Of a stretch of 36,743 bases of DNA, positions 19,080 to 26,458 are shown piece by piece. This DNA is from Bacteroidia bacterium 43-41. Its GTDB lineage: Bacteria > Bacteroidota > Bacteroidia > Bacteroidales > Dysgonomonadaceae. The notes beneath the pieces are model-generated. The model searched no databases and was not told the DNA's origin. It was given only the letters and a program-made list of their open reading frames with translations. A program made the position numbers and the translations under genes. The stretch's first letter is position 1. The number at the start of each line of letters is the position of its first letter. The stretch is taken from assembly GCA_001898165.1 (NCBI GenBank), contig MKTD01000075.1, positions 1 through 36,743 of the forward strand, written 5' to 3'.

Positions 19080-20624
19080 TCACTTAGCTTGTAACGTCAC
19101 TAGCGGGACAATCATCTCTTCCATTGAAATTCCGCCGTGCTGAAACGTATTTTCGTAATACGAAACATAGTGGTTGAAATTATTCGGATATACAAAGAAA
19201 TCATCCCCAAGAGCAAAAATGTACCTCGTACTGATGTTTGGCGAAGGCAAACCCACTTTTTCGGGCTGAGTAACACAGAAGACCTTTTTGGGGTCGTACG
19301 ACAGGTTCCTTCCCACTTTATAACGCAAATTGGTATTGGTACTTTTTTCGCCCATCACTTTTTGCGGATGATGCACACGGATCGTTCCGTGGTCGGCAGT
19401 AAGGATCACCCTGTAGCTTTTTTCCGATATCTTTTTCAACAGTTCCAATAAAGGCGAATGCCGGAACCACGAGCGCGTAAGCGACCGGTAAGCCGATTCA
19501 TCGGGAGCCAGCTCGCGGATCATTTTCGATTCGGTCCGTGCATGCGAAAACATATCGATAAAATTAAAAACCACTACATTCAGGTCGTTGTGCTCCAATT
19601 CCGTGAAATTTTGCAAAAGCTTCTCACCTTCGGCATTTGAGTTTATCTTGTTGTACGAAAATTTCTCCTTTCGCCTGCACCTTTCCAGTTGCGAGCGGAT
19701 AAGCGGTTCTTCCGACAAATTTTTACCCTCATCCTCATCTTCACCCACCCACAACCCGGGAAACATTTTCGTCATCTGCAACGGGGTTAATCCTGAAAAA
19801 ACAGCGTTACGCGCGTATTGGGTTGCCGTGGGTAAAATGCTGAAACAGGTATCTTCAGAATAGGTGAAAAACTCTGAAACAAGGTCTTTGACGGCCTGCC
19901 ATTGGTCGAACCGGAAATTATCGATCAAGATGAAAAAGAGCTTTTCTCCCCTATCCAGTACCGGGAAAACCCGGTTTTTAAACACTTCGTGGCTCAACAA
20001 TGGCCGGGGTTCGGTTACCGACAACCATCTCTCGTAATTTTGTTTTACAAATTTGCCAAATTCACCGTTCGCTTCCGATTTTTGCATCGTCAGCAACTCC
20101 TGCAGCGGATGTTGGGACCGGGCGAATTCAATTTCCCAAAAAACAAGCTTCTTATACAATTCCGTCCAATCTTCTGCCGTCCGGCAATCGTTAATATCGC
20201 TGCTCAACCGGCTGAATTCTTCCCTATAATGAGTGGTGTTTGTTTCGCTGATTATTTCGTTTCTCTCCAGATTTTTTTTAATGGCCATCAAGATCTGATG
20301 AGGATTGACCGGTTTGATCAGGTAATCGGCGATTTTTTTACCGATAGCCTTTTCCATGATACCCTCATCCTCGCTTTTTGTGATCATCACTACCGGAATG
20401 GCAGGATGAGAAGCATATATTTCGGAGAGCGTTTCCAAGCCCGACAATCCGGGCATGTGCTCATCTAAAAAAATGATATCGTAAGCCGATGTCCGGCACT
20501 TTTCAATGGCATCGCGGCCGCTGTTCACGGGATCAACCCCATACCCTTTCTCTTCCAAAAAAAGGATATACGGCCTGAGTAAATCAATCTCGTCGTCTGC
20601 CCAGAGAATGTGCGCTTTTTTCAT
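19080..20624 (-). CDS. porX: PorX-type response regulator with PglZ/alkaline-phosphatase-like domain
   Basis: 514-residue two-domain protein. Residues 1-120 form a CheY-like receiver with acidic pocket D10/D11, phosphoacceptor D54 ([10 protein letters not shown]) and DYLIKP. Residues about 150-514 are a PglZ/alkaline-phosphatase-like domain ([44 protein letters not shown]). In Porphyromonas gingivalis and Flavobacterium, PorX with the kinase PorY controls the type IX secretion system; length and order agree. Start chosen at 20622-20624, preceded by AAAGGAGAAA; the longer frame to 20663 lacks support. No other T9SS gene is in the window, so dependence on T9SS here is inferred. Confidence 0.93.
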   Translation of the reverse strand: MKKAHILWADDEIDLLRPYILFLEEKGYGVDPVNSGRDAIEKCRTSAYDIIFLDEHMPGLSGLETLSEIYASHPAIPVVMITKSEDEGIMEKAIGKKIADYLIKPVNPHQILMAIKKNLERNEIISETNTTHYREEFSRLSSDINDCRTAEDWTELYKKLVFWEIEFARSQHPLQELLTMQKSEANGEFGKFVKQNYERWLSVTEPRPLLSHEVFKNRVFPVLDRGEKLFFILIDNFRFDQWQAVKDLVSEFFTYSEDTCFSILPTATQYARNAVFSGLTPLQMTKMFPGLWVGEDEDEGKNLSEEPLIRSQLERCRRKEKFSYNKINSNAEGEKLLQNFTELEHNDLNVVVFNFIDMFSHARTESKMIRELAPDESAYRSLTRSWFRHSPLLELLKKISEKSYRVILTADHGTIRVHHPQKVMGEKSTNTNLRYKVGRNLSYDPKKVFCVTQPEKVGLPSPNISTRYIFALGDDFFVYPNNFNHYVSYYENTFQHGGISMEEMIVPLVTLQAK

Positions 20625-20660
20625 TTTCTCCTTTAAATGATTTGCCAACTGAAAATTAAA

Positions 20661-20691
20661 CAAAAATATGCATTTATTGCCTATCTCACAA
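20661..20691 (-). promoter_or_regulatory. Promoter of the porX-tsaE-TPR operon
   Basis: On the minus strand TTG (20691-20689), 20 bp, then TATTTTTG (20668-20661) match the Bacteroidetes -33/-7 pattern. The box ends about 36 bp before the porX ATG. Confidence 0.6.
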
Positions 20692-20787
20692 TCATTTTTT
20701 GCTTTTTTAGGAGTATATTCCGCATCGAAAATCTTTATTAATAAAACTCATTCTTAGAAACTGTTTCTTATTTTCAGCAATTATGCT

Positions 20788-20795
20788 TATCTTTG
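20788..20795 (+). promoter_or_regulatory. -7 box of the DUF1080 gene promoter
   Basis: TATCTTTG matches TAnnTTTG, 34 bp before the ATG at 20830; TTTC at 20764-20767 is a weak -33 candidate. It is divergent from the porX promoter. Confidence 0.55.
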
Positions 20796-20829
20796 TCAGG
20801 ATACATCCATCATCCATTTATATATCGAA

Positions 20830-21468
20830 ATGAGAAAGACAAATCTATTTGTATTCGCCGTGTTTATTGTTTTCGCTTCCTGCCGCACGCAAGGCAACGA
20901 AAAAATTTTCAACGGTAAAGATTTATCGAACTGGAACTTCGTAGTGGAGAACAACGCTGTTCCCGGTGATCAAGTGTATGCGGTAAAAGATGGCCTGATC
21001 TCTATAAAGGGAGAGCCGCTGGGTTATATGTACACAAAAGAGAAGTACGCCAATTACACCCTGGAACTGGAATACCGCTGGGCCGGGGAAGCAGGCAACA
21101 GCGGGATTTTTATTCTGATCGAGGATCCCGGGAATCCATTCCCTACAGGCATTGAAGTACAATTGGCGGCAGGCAAGGCAGGCGACTTTGTATTGCTCGC
21201 CGGTTCCGACATGAAGGAGTACACGCTTCCCGAAGGTGTAACAGAACGTCCTAAATTCCCGGTAATCCAAAAAAGACAGCCATCGAGTGAAAATCCAACC
21301 GGTGAATGGAATAAAGTAAAAATCACCGTTCAGGATGGAATAATAGACGTTTTTGTGAACGATGTTCACCAAAACTCGGGAACCGGTTTAGTTAAAGAAG
21401 GAAACATCGGGTTACAGAGCGAGGGAAGCGGAATTTTGTTCCGGAACTTAGTCCTGACAAAGACATAA
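20830..21468 (+). CDS. DUF1080 (3-keto-disaccharide hydrolase-like) lipoprotein
   Basis: 212-residue predicted lipoprotein (lipobox FASC, Cys18) consisting of one DUF1080 concanavalin-like beta-sandwich domain: IFNGKDLSNWNFVVENN, YTLELEYRWAGEAGNSGIFI, TGEWNKVKITVQDG, IGLQSEGSGILFRNLVL. Some DUF1080 proteins act on 3-keto sugars made by Gfo/Idh/MocA oxidoreductases; others have unknown substrates. No partner oxidoreductase is adjacent, although a Gfo/Idh-fold GH109 gene lies about 6 kb away. Envelope location is inferred from the lipobox. Confidence 0.85.
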   Translation: MRKTNLFVFAVFIVFASCRTQGNEKIFNGKDLSNWNFVVENNAVPGDQVYAVKDGLISIKGEPLGYMYTKEKYANYTLELEYRWAGEAGNSGIFILIEDPGNPFPTGIEVQLAAGKAGDFVLLAGSDMKEYTLPEGVTERPKFPVIQKRQPSSENPTGEWNKVKITVQDGIIDVFVNDVHQNSGTGLVKEGNIGLQSEGSGILFRNLVLTKT

Positions 21469-21521
21469 CCTCTGCGGATCCGATTATAAAACCACAATAC
21501 TAACTTTTAAATCTCTATGTT

Positions 21522-22751
21522 ATGTTAATTACAGAAAAAGCTCAACAGTTTATCAATAAGGAAGATAAATATGGAGCACACAATTATCATCCGCTACCCG
21601 TTGTATTATCCAGGGGGAAGGGCGTTTATCTCTGGGATGTCGATGGCAAAAAATACTTCGACTTCCTTTCTGCTTATTCAGCAGTGAATCAAGGGCATTG
21701 CCATCCTAAAATTGTAAAAGCGCTAACCGGACAGGCAGAGACCTTGTGCCTCACCTCGCGCGCATTTTACAACGATTGCCTCGGTCCGTACGAAGAGTTT
21801 GTACATCACTATTTCGGTTACGACAAGATGTTGCCTATGAATTCGGGTGCCGAAGCCGTTGAAACGGGGTTGAAACTCGCCCGTAAATGGGGTTACCTGA
21901 AGAAAGGGATTCCCGAAAACGAGGCTATTGTTGTTGCTTGTGAAGGGAATTTTCACGGACGCACCATTACTATCGTCTCCCTTTCTACCGACAGTGAAGC
22001 CCGCGCCGATTATGGCCCATACACACCGGGGATTGAAACAATTCCGTACAACGATGTGGATGCCGTTCAGAAAATTTTCGAAGAAAAGGGCGATAAGATT
22101 GCCGGATTTCTCGTTGAACCTATTCAGGGCGAAGCGGGCGTTTTTGTTCCCGATGACGGGTACCTGAAAGCGTGCAAGCATCTCTGCGAACAACACAACA
22201 TCCTGTTTATCGCCGACGAAGTACAAACCGGCATTGCCCGTACAGGAAAACTGTTGTGTTGCGACCACGAAGGCATCCGCCCCGACATTGTCATTTTAGG
22301 CAAAGCTATCTCCGGCGGTGTTCTGCCGGTTTCCGCGGTGCTCGCGGACAACGAGATCATGATGACCATCAAACCCGGCCAGCACGGATCTACTTTCGGC
22401 GGATTTCCACTCGCCTGTAAAGTGGCCATAGCGGCATTGGAAGTGGTGAAAGAGGAAAAATTGGCAGAAAAAGCCGAGCAGTTAGGGGAAATTTTCCGCG
22501 ACGAGATGAGGAAGCTTAACAGTCCGTTTGTAAAACAGATCCGGGGAAAAGGATTGCTCAATGCTATTGTCATTGAGCCTCATAACGGAAAGGAAGCCTG
22601 GGATGTTTGTCTGAAAATGGCCGAGAACGGCTTGCTGGCAAAACCAACGCATCAACACATTATCCGCTTTGCTCCTCCGCTGGTAATCACGGAAGAAGAA
22701 TTGAGGGAAGCTATTGAGATCATTAAGAAATCGATAAAAACGCTCGAGTAA
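21522..22751 (+). CDS. rocD: Ornithine aminotransferase
   Basis: 409-residue class III pyridoxal-phosphate aminotransferase converting ornithine and 2-oxoglutarate to glutamate-5-semialdehyde and glutamate. Typical segments are [69 protein letters not shown], and the cofactor lysine K261 in [14 protein letters not shown]. The length is that of bacterial ornithine-oxo-acid transaminases. A CtlX-type hydrolase gene follows 33 bp downstream, supporting a role in arginine/citrulline breakdown. Confidence 0.94.
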   Translation: MLITEKAQQFINKEDKYGAHNYHPLPVVLSRGKGVYLWDVDGKKYFDFLSAYSAVNQGHCHPKIVKALTGQAETLCLTSRAFYNDCLGPYEEFVHHYFGYDKMLPMNSGAEAVETGLKLARKWGYLKKGIPENEAIVVACEGNFHGRTITIVSLSTDSEARADYGPYTPGIETIPYNDVDAVQKIFEEKGDKIAGFLVEPIQGEAGVFVPDDGYLKACKHLCEQHNILFIADEVQTGIARTGKLLCCDHEGIRPDIVILGKAISGGVLPVSAVLADNEIMMTIKPGQHGSTFGGFPLACKVAIAALEVVKEEKLAEKAEQLGEIFRDEMRKLNSPFVKQIRGKGLLNAIVIEPHNGKEAWDVCLKMAENGLLAKPTHQHIIRFAPPLVITEEELREAIEIIKKSIKTLE

Positions 22752-22784
22752 AAAATCTTCACCTTCAAAAAGTTTCTTAGCGAT

Positions 22785-23687
22785 ATGCAAACAACTTCAA
22801 GAATATTGATGGTCCGTCCGGCGCGATTCGCTTTTAACGAAGAGACGGCAAAGAACAACTATTTCCAGCAAAAGACAGAGCAGGAGAAAGTGGCGGAAAA
22901 AGCGCTGGATGAATTTGACGCTTTTGTAAATTTACTCCGGAGAAACGATGTGGATGTCATTGTGATGCAGGACACGGAAGAACCCTGGACACCCGATTCC
23001 ATATTTCCCAATAACTGGTTTTCTTCTCACATTTCGGGAGAGCTGGTCCTTTATCCCATGTTTGCAGAAAATCGCCGTCAGGAAAGAAAGCCCCACATTC
23101 TGGACTTCCTACGCCGGAAAATGAATCACCCCAAACTTATCGATCTCACATCGTGGGAGGGAAAGGGGGAGTTCCTGGAAGGTACGGGAAGCATGATTTT
23201 CGATCGCGATAAACGGATCGCTTATTGCTGCCGCTCGCCGCGTTCATCGGAAAAAGTATTGCAGGATTTCTGCTCGCGGATGAATTTTGATGCGGTAGTA
23301 TTTGATGCTGTTGATAAAAACGGTAACCTTATCTACCATACGAACGTGATGATGGAAGTAGGGACACAGGTTGCCGTTATATGTCTTGAATCGATAAAAG
23401 AGGAAGAGGAACGTAAAAAAGTGGCATCGAGATTGACCACAACCGGAAAAGTTATCGTGGAGATTTCGCCGGACCAGGTGGAACATTTTGCCGGGAACAT
23501 GCTGGAGTTGAAAAGCCGCAACGGGGCCCCCCTGATGATCATGTCGGCTACCGCCCGTAAGGCACTGACGACACAGCAGGAAAAGATCATTTCCACCTAC
23601 AATAAAATCCTTTCTCCCGAACTTGCCACCATCGAAACCAACGGTGGCGGCTCTGCCCGATGCATGATTGCTGAGCTGTTTTATTGA
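22785..23687 (+). CDS. ctlX: CtlX-type citrulline hydrolase / amidinotransferase-fold enzyme
   Basis: 300-residue enzyme of the guanidino-group-modifying (pentein) fold, as in arginine deiminase and dimethylargininase. Likely catalytic residues are E132 (LEGTGS), H185 (YHTNVMM) and C293 (GGGSARCM); the substrate loop DSIFPNNW is at 71-78. It resembles the family named citrulline-utilisation hydrolase CtlX. With ornithine aminotransferase 33 bp upstream, it would feed ornithine into glutamate metabolism. The exact substrate (citrulline or arginine) is inferred from family and neighbour. Confidence 0.82.
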   Translation: MQTTSRILMVRPARFAFNEETAKNNYFQQKTEQEKVAEKALDEFDAFVNLLRRNDVDVIVMQDTEEPWTPDSIFPNNWFSSHISGELVLYPMFAENRRQERKPHILDFLRRKMNHPKLIDLTSWEGKGEFLEGTGSMIFDRDKRIAYCCRSPRSSEKVLQDFCSRMNFDAVVFDAVDKNGNLIYHTNVMMEVGTQVAVICLESIKEEEERKKVASRLTTTGKVIVEISPDQVEHFAGNMLELKSRNGAPLMIMSATARKALTTQQEKIISTYNKILSPELATIETNGGGSARCMIAELFY

Positions 23688-23782
23688 TGAGGCGTAAATT
23701 TTATTGATAAAATTAATATATTCACATTTTTTTATTTTCTTTGTAACAAAATGGAATATTAACCTTTTAATAAATCAGCATT

Positions 23783-24172
23783 ATGTCATTTAGATCAGAA
23801 CTAAAAGATTTCTTGATGCGCGGCAGCGTGGTTGACATGGCCGTGGGTATCGTTATCGGAGCCGCTTTCGGCAAAATCGTAACATCTTTTGTTAACGATA
23901 TCCTGATGCCGCCTATCGCATTGATCTCAGATCAGGGACAATTCGCAGACCTGAAGCTTGTTTTGAGGCAGGATCCTGTTGTTACCTGGAATTACGGCGC
24001 TTTCATTCAGACGATCGTCGATTTCGTAATCATAGGCACAGCTATTTTCCTCGTTATCAAGGCGATGAATGCCCTGAAACGGAAAAAAGAGGAAGCACCT
24101 GCTCCTGCTCCCGCACCGACAAAAGAGGAGGTGTTGTTGACAGAGATCCGCGATCTGTTGAAAAACAAGTAA
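23783..24172 (+). CDS. mscL: Large-conductance mechanosensitive channel MscL
   Basis: 129-residue inner-membrane channel that opens under membrane tension to release solutes on osmotic downshock. The first helix [23 protein letters not shown]-type segment (residues 14-35) and the second, [20 protein letters not shown], are classical. The C-terminal tail has an APAPAPAP linker and the conserved amphipathic [10 protein letters not shown]. The length is normal. It has a terminator directly behind it. Confidence 0.96.
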   Translation: MSFRSELKDFLMRGSVVDMAVGIVIGAAFGKIVTSFVNDILMPPIALISDQGQFADLKLVLRQDPVVTWNYGAFIQTIVDFVIIGTAIFLVIKAMNALKRKKEEAPAPAPAPTKEEVLLTEIRDLLKNK

Positions 24173-24183
24173 GAAGATTCAAA

Positions 24184-24217
24184 CCGTCGGGCCGGTATCC
24201 GGTCAGACGGTTTTTTT
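24184..24217 (+). terminator. Terminator after mscL
   Basis: CCGTC (24184-24188) pairs with GACGG (24206-24210), with an inner CCGG/CCGG stem, followed by seven T. It lies between convergent mscL and the DUF4130 gene. Confidence 0.88.
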
Positions 24218-24986
24218 ACTGCATCTCCGTCAGGTATTTCCAATAACGGCGAGGCATATGTTGGCGTTGCAGCTTAAGGTTGATGCGCTCTTTTATCGTA
24301 ATGCTCTTAAAATACTCTCTCCACATTTCCTGAAAAGAGGCTTCTTCGCCGGATAACTTTTCCTCGTCAAGTCCCCCTGTTTTTAAGTCCGGGAGATCTT
24401 TCTGTGCAAATGAGACTTCTGCAACCGAGCGCGTATCATAATATAACCCGATATTACGGTTTGTGTCGTAAATGATCCACGGCTGGCCGGCATAACGCGA
24501 TTTGAAATGCGGTGCAATCAATGAAAGCACATTGTAACGCGGCGAGACTGGCGCGAACCAGATGCCGTCGGCCGTCTCCTGAAACCGCACGAACTGGATC
24601 AACCTGCGGGCATCGTTTGCCACTTTCTGCGCAATATCCTTGATGCGAAGCACATCGTCGTCACCAAAATTCATCTCTATTCCCTGCGGATGATCGATGT
24701 TCTTGCGGATATAGCGGAAAAGCAGCATCTCCGCCTCAGGCAACTCAGACAACCAAACGCTCAACATCATGTTTTGTGCGAATTTCGACAATTTTTTCTC
24801 CAATCCCTTCCACACACGTCCCGACTTTTCCTTTTCGGTACACACATAATACTGTTCATCGACAAACAGAGGCTTTTGATCGGATTCCGAAAGGATCCGG
24901 TCGGGGAACTTCTTCTTCTCATACGCGAAGAAAACGCAGGAGAGAAGCCCGTCGAAAGTTTTATCGTAAGTAAAAAGAATCATCAT
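24216..24986 (-). CDS. DUF4130 putative DNA metabolism/repair protein (TIGR03915 type)
   Basis: 256-residue protein of the DUF4130 family, usually encoded next to, and presumed to work with, a radical SAM protein with helix-hairpin-helix domain and sometimes fused to a uracil-DNA-glycosylase-like domain. Typical stretches are ILFTYDKTFDGLLSCVFFAY, NDARRLIQFVRFQETADGIW and RYAGQPWIIYDTNRNIGLYY. The usual partner is at 31699-32961, now 6.7 kb away. The second ATG (24981-24983) is the ancestral start; the first Met codon takes one base from inserted DNA. The stop overlaps the mscL terminator's T run. The family's biochemical activity is not established. Confidence 0.87.
   Translation of the reverse strand: MMILFTYDKTFDGLLSCVFFAYEKKKFPDRILSESDQKPLFVDEQYYVCTEKEKSGRVWKGLEKKLSKFAQNMMLSVWLSELPEAEMLLFRYIRKNIDHPQGIEMNFGDDDVLRIKDIAQKVANDARRLIQFVRFQETADGIWFAPVSPRYNVLSLIAPHFKSRYAGQPWIIYDTNRNIGLYYDTRSVAEVSFAQKDLPDLKTGGLDEEKLSGEEASFQEMWREYFKSITIKERINLKLQRQHMPRRYWKYLTEMQ
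24963..24985. repeat. Left copy of 23-bp direct repeat bounding the inserted region
   Basis: Identical over 23 bp to 31675-31697. It contains the start codon and first seven codons of the DUF4130 gene (minus strand, encoding MILFTYD). Identity stops exactly at both edges of the repeat. Confidence 0.97.
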
Positions 24987-25000
24987 ATTACAAATTCTGT

Positions 25001-25159
25001 TTACAGTGATGAAATAGTCAAATCCCCAACACTTTTTCCAGCTTCAACCATCATCTTACTTTTATAGAGATTTTTGAAGACCGAAATCTCAAACACCGTA
25101 GCAAACCCATTGTCCAGCACACACCTAATCTGATCTATTTCAGAAGTAACGGGACACAT
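25001..25159 (-). CDS. Small 52-residue ORF upstream of the DUF4130 gene
   Basis: Starts MCPVTSEIDQIRCVLDNG and ends KSVGDLTISSL; there is no recognisable domain or signal peptide. The ATG (25157-25159) is preceded by GGGGAGATT and by a -7 box TACATTTG (25183-25176). It ends 14 bp before the DUF4130 start, so it may act mainly as the leader of that transcript. It lies entirely within the inserted DNA. Whether the peptide is made is uncertain. Confidence 0.4.
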   Translation of the reverse strand: MCPVTSEIDQIRCVLDNGFATVFEISVFKNLYKSKMMVEAGKSVGDLTISSL

Positions 25160-25175
25160 AGAATCTCCCCGATGG

Positions 25176-25183
25176 CAAATGTA
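25176..25183 (-). promoter_or_regulatory. Candidate promoter inside the island reading into the DUF4130 gene
   Basis: TACATTTG on the minus strand matches TAnnTTTG. It could supply transcription to the DUF4130 gene after it was separated from the radical SAM gene. No clear -33 TTG was found. Confidence 0.4.
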
Positions 25184-25267
25184 CAATAACTTTTACATTG
25201 GAAAACACTTCTTTCACGGCATTATATCCGGCATTGTTCAAATTAGCGTGATTTTTCATATTTACGG

Positions 25268-25376
25268 GTGCCTTACCCTCTTCCCAAGATTATTCGCACA
25301 GAATTTCCGTCAGATTGCACCATCCCCAGCCGGAATGTCGTGCCTTACCCTCTTCCCAAGATTATTCGCACAGAAT
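25268..25376. repeat. Two identical 37-bp direct repeats 35 bp apart
   Basis: Copies at 25268-25304 and 25340-25376 begin GTGCCTTACCCTCTTCCC and end TTCGCACAGAAT, with no mismatch. The flanks also share a degenerate ATTGCACCANCCC (25315 and 25404 regions), suggesting a larger, partly eroded unit. On the minus strand one frame reads CANNLGKRVRH in each copy. Only two copies and no cas genes are seen. Apart from this and the small ORF, 25160-25473 holds no gene. Confidence 0.95.
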
Positions 25377-25473
25377 GCTTTTGCCCGCAGGTTCCCCTTA
25401 TTGCACCAGCCCTCAATGATATGGGCGAAAATATAGGCGTTTAAAGAAACTCAAAAGCAAAGGCAGGGATATC

Positions 25474-26454
25474 TCAAAAATATACTGTATGTTTCTCCGC
25501 ACTCAGTCCACCCAGTATACCCCAGCCACTATTTATATTAGAATGTATCTGTATGGCTTCCGTATAAGCATCCTGGTCTGTTATTCGATAAAGCATCACG
25601 GACTTGAGATAGTAATACAAATCGCGTGTAATAGACTGCAACTCAATGACTGCATGAGGGTGCTCCCCATATCTTAAATGAGTCTCTACCGAGAAAGTAT
25701 ATTCTTTGCCGTTAAACAAATGGTCATCAAATATATTGGAAAAGTGAGCAACCCATCCACCATAGCCCCGCGTCAACTGTTCGTCCATGAAAATGACATC
25801 AGACGAAGTGTAAATATCACTATATTGTAATATTACCTCTGAACTACCTCCCCTTTTATCGTGCGCAATACTTCTCACTTTTAAACGATAGTAATTACGT
25901 TCATCACCCGGATCCGTCAGACGAAGTGTAATGTGCGCCACCGTATCCTGCGATATATCGGACAGAGGACCTTCACCTATATATTCTTTTTTATAATATT
26001 TCTCACAGCCCAGTATCTCCAGTAGTTGAACATTAGGGACAATCGTCTCTGCTGAAACGGATTCCAAATCCTCCGCCTTAACACGCAATGTAATGCGATC
26101 ACCACTCCGGGGCATATAATCACTTGTGAAATTGTAATGCAAAGGATCGTAACGCATGGTATATTTTTCCTGTTCGTTGACAACCAGTTCCACTTCAGCT
26201 TCTGATAAGACGGCTTTTTCATAAAAAGGATCGGGATGTGCCTCATATTCCCAATAATCTATATAATTCAAAGCAGGTACTTCCGTGAACAGGTACGCAC
26301 GAGAAATTGCTGCCGTGAAAACTGTATCTGGAACGGCCAGGGCATTAACCGTAATACCTTGCAAACCATTTTCACTCCCTTGAAAGTCTATCATATGCTC
26401 ACAACCAGGCATCAAGAGAATGACCATACATCCCATTATTTTTCTGAAGTCCAT
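25474..26454 (-). CDS. DUF4249 lipoprotein, partner of the TonB-dependent receptor
   Basis: 326-residue predicted lipoprotein (lipobox LMPGC, Cys18) of the DUF4249 family, which in Bacteroidetes is usually encoded immediately after a TonB-dependent receptor. Visible family features are an N-terminal beta-rich part with VNALAVPDTVFTAAISRAYL, a middle RSGDRITLRVKAEDLESVSA segment and the C-terminal DLYYYLKSVMLYRITD stretch. It starts 4 bp after the receptor stop, so it is translationally close. A surface lid or ligand-binding role beside the receptor is the common assumption but not proven. Confidence 0.85.
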   Translation of the reverse strand: MDFRKIMGCMVILLMPGCEHMIDFQGSENGLQGITVNALAVPDTVFTAAISRAYLFTEVPALNYIDYWEYEAHPDPFYEKAVLSEAEVELVVNEQEKYTMRYDPLHYNFTSDYMPRSGDRITLRVKAEDLESVSAETIVPNVQLLEILGCEKYYKKEYIGEGPLSDISQDTVAHITLRLTDPGDERNYYRLKVRSIAHDKRGGSSEVILQYSDIYTSSDVIFMDEQLTRGYGGWVAHFSNIFDDHLFNGKEYTFSVETHLRYGEHPHAVIELQSITRDLYYYLKSVMLYRITDQDAYTEAIQIHSNINSGWGILGGLSAEKHTVYF

Positions 26455-26458
26455 TGCA

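Noticed and set aside
25268-25376. CRISPR array
   Set aside because: Only two repeats, no cas gene nearby, no strong dyad in the repeat, and the flanks share additional sequence, which spacers should not. Annotated as a direct repeat instead.
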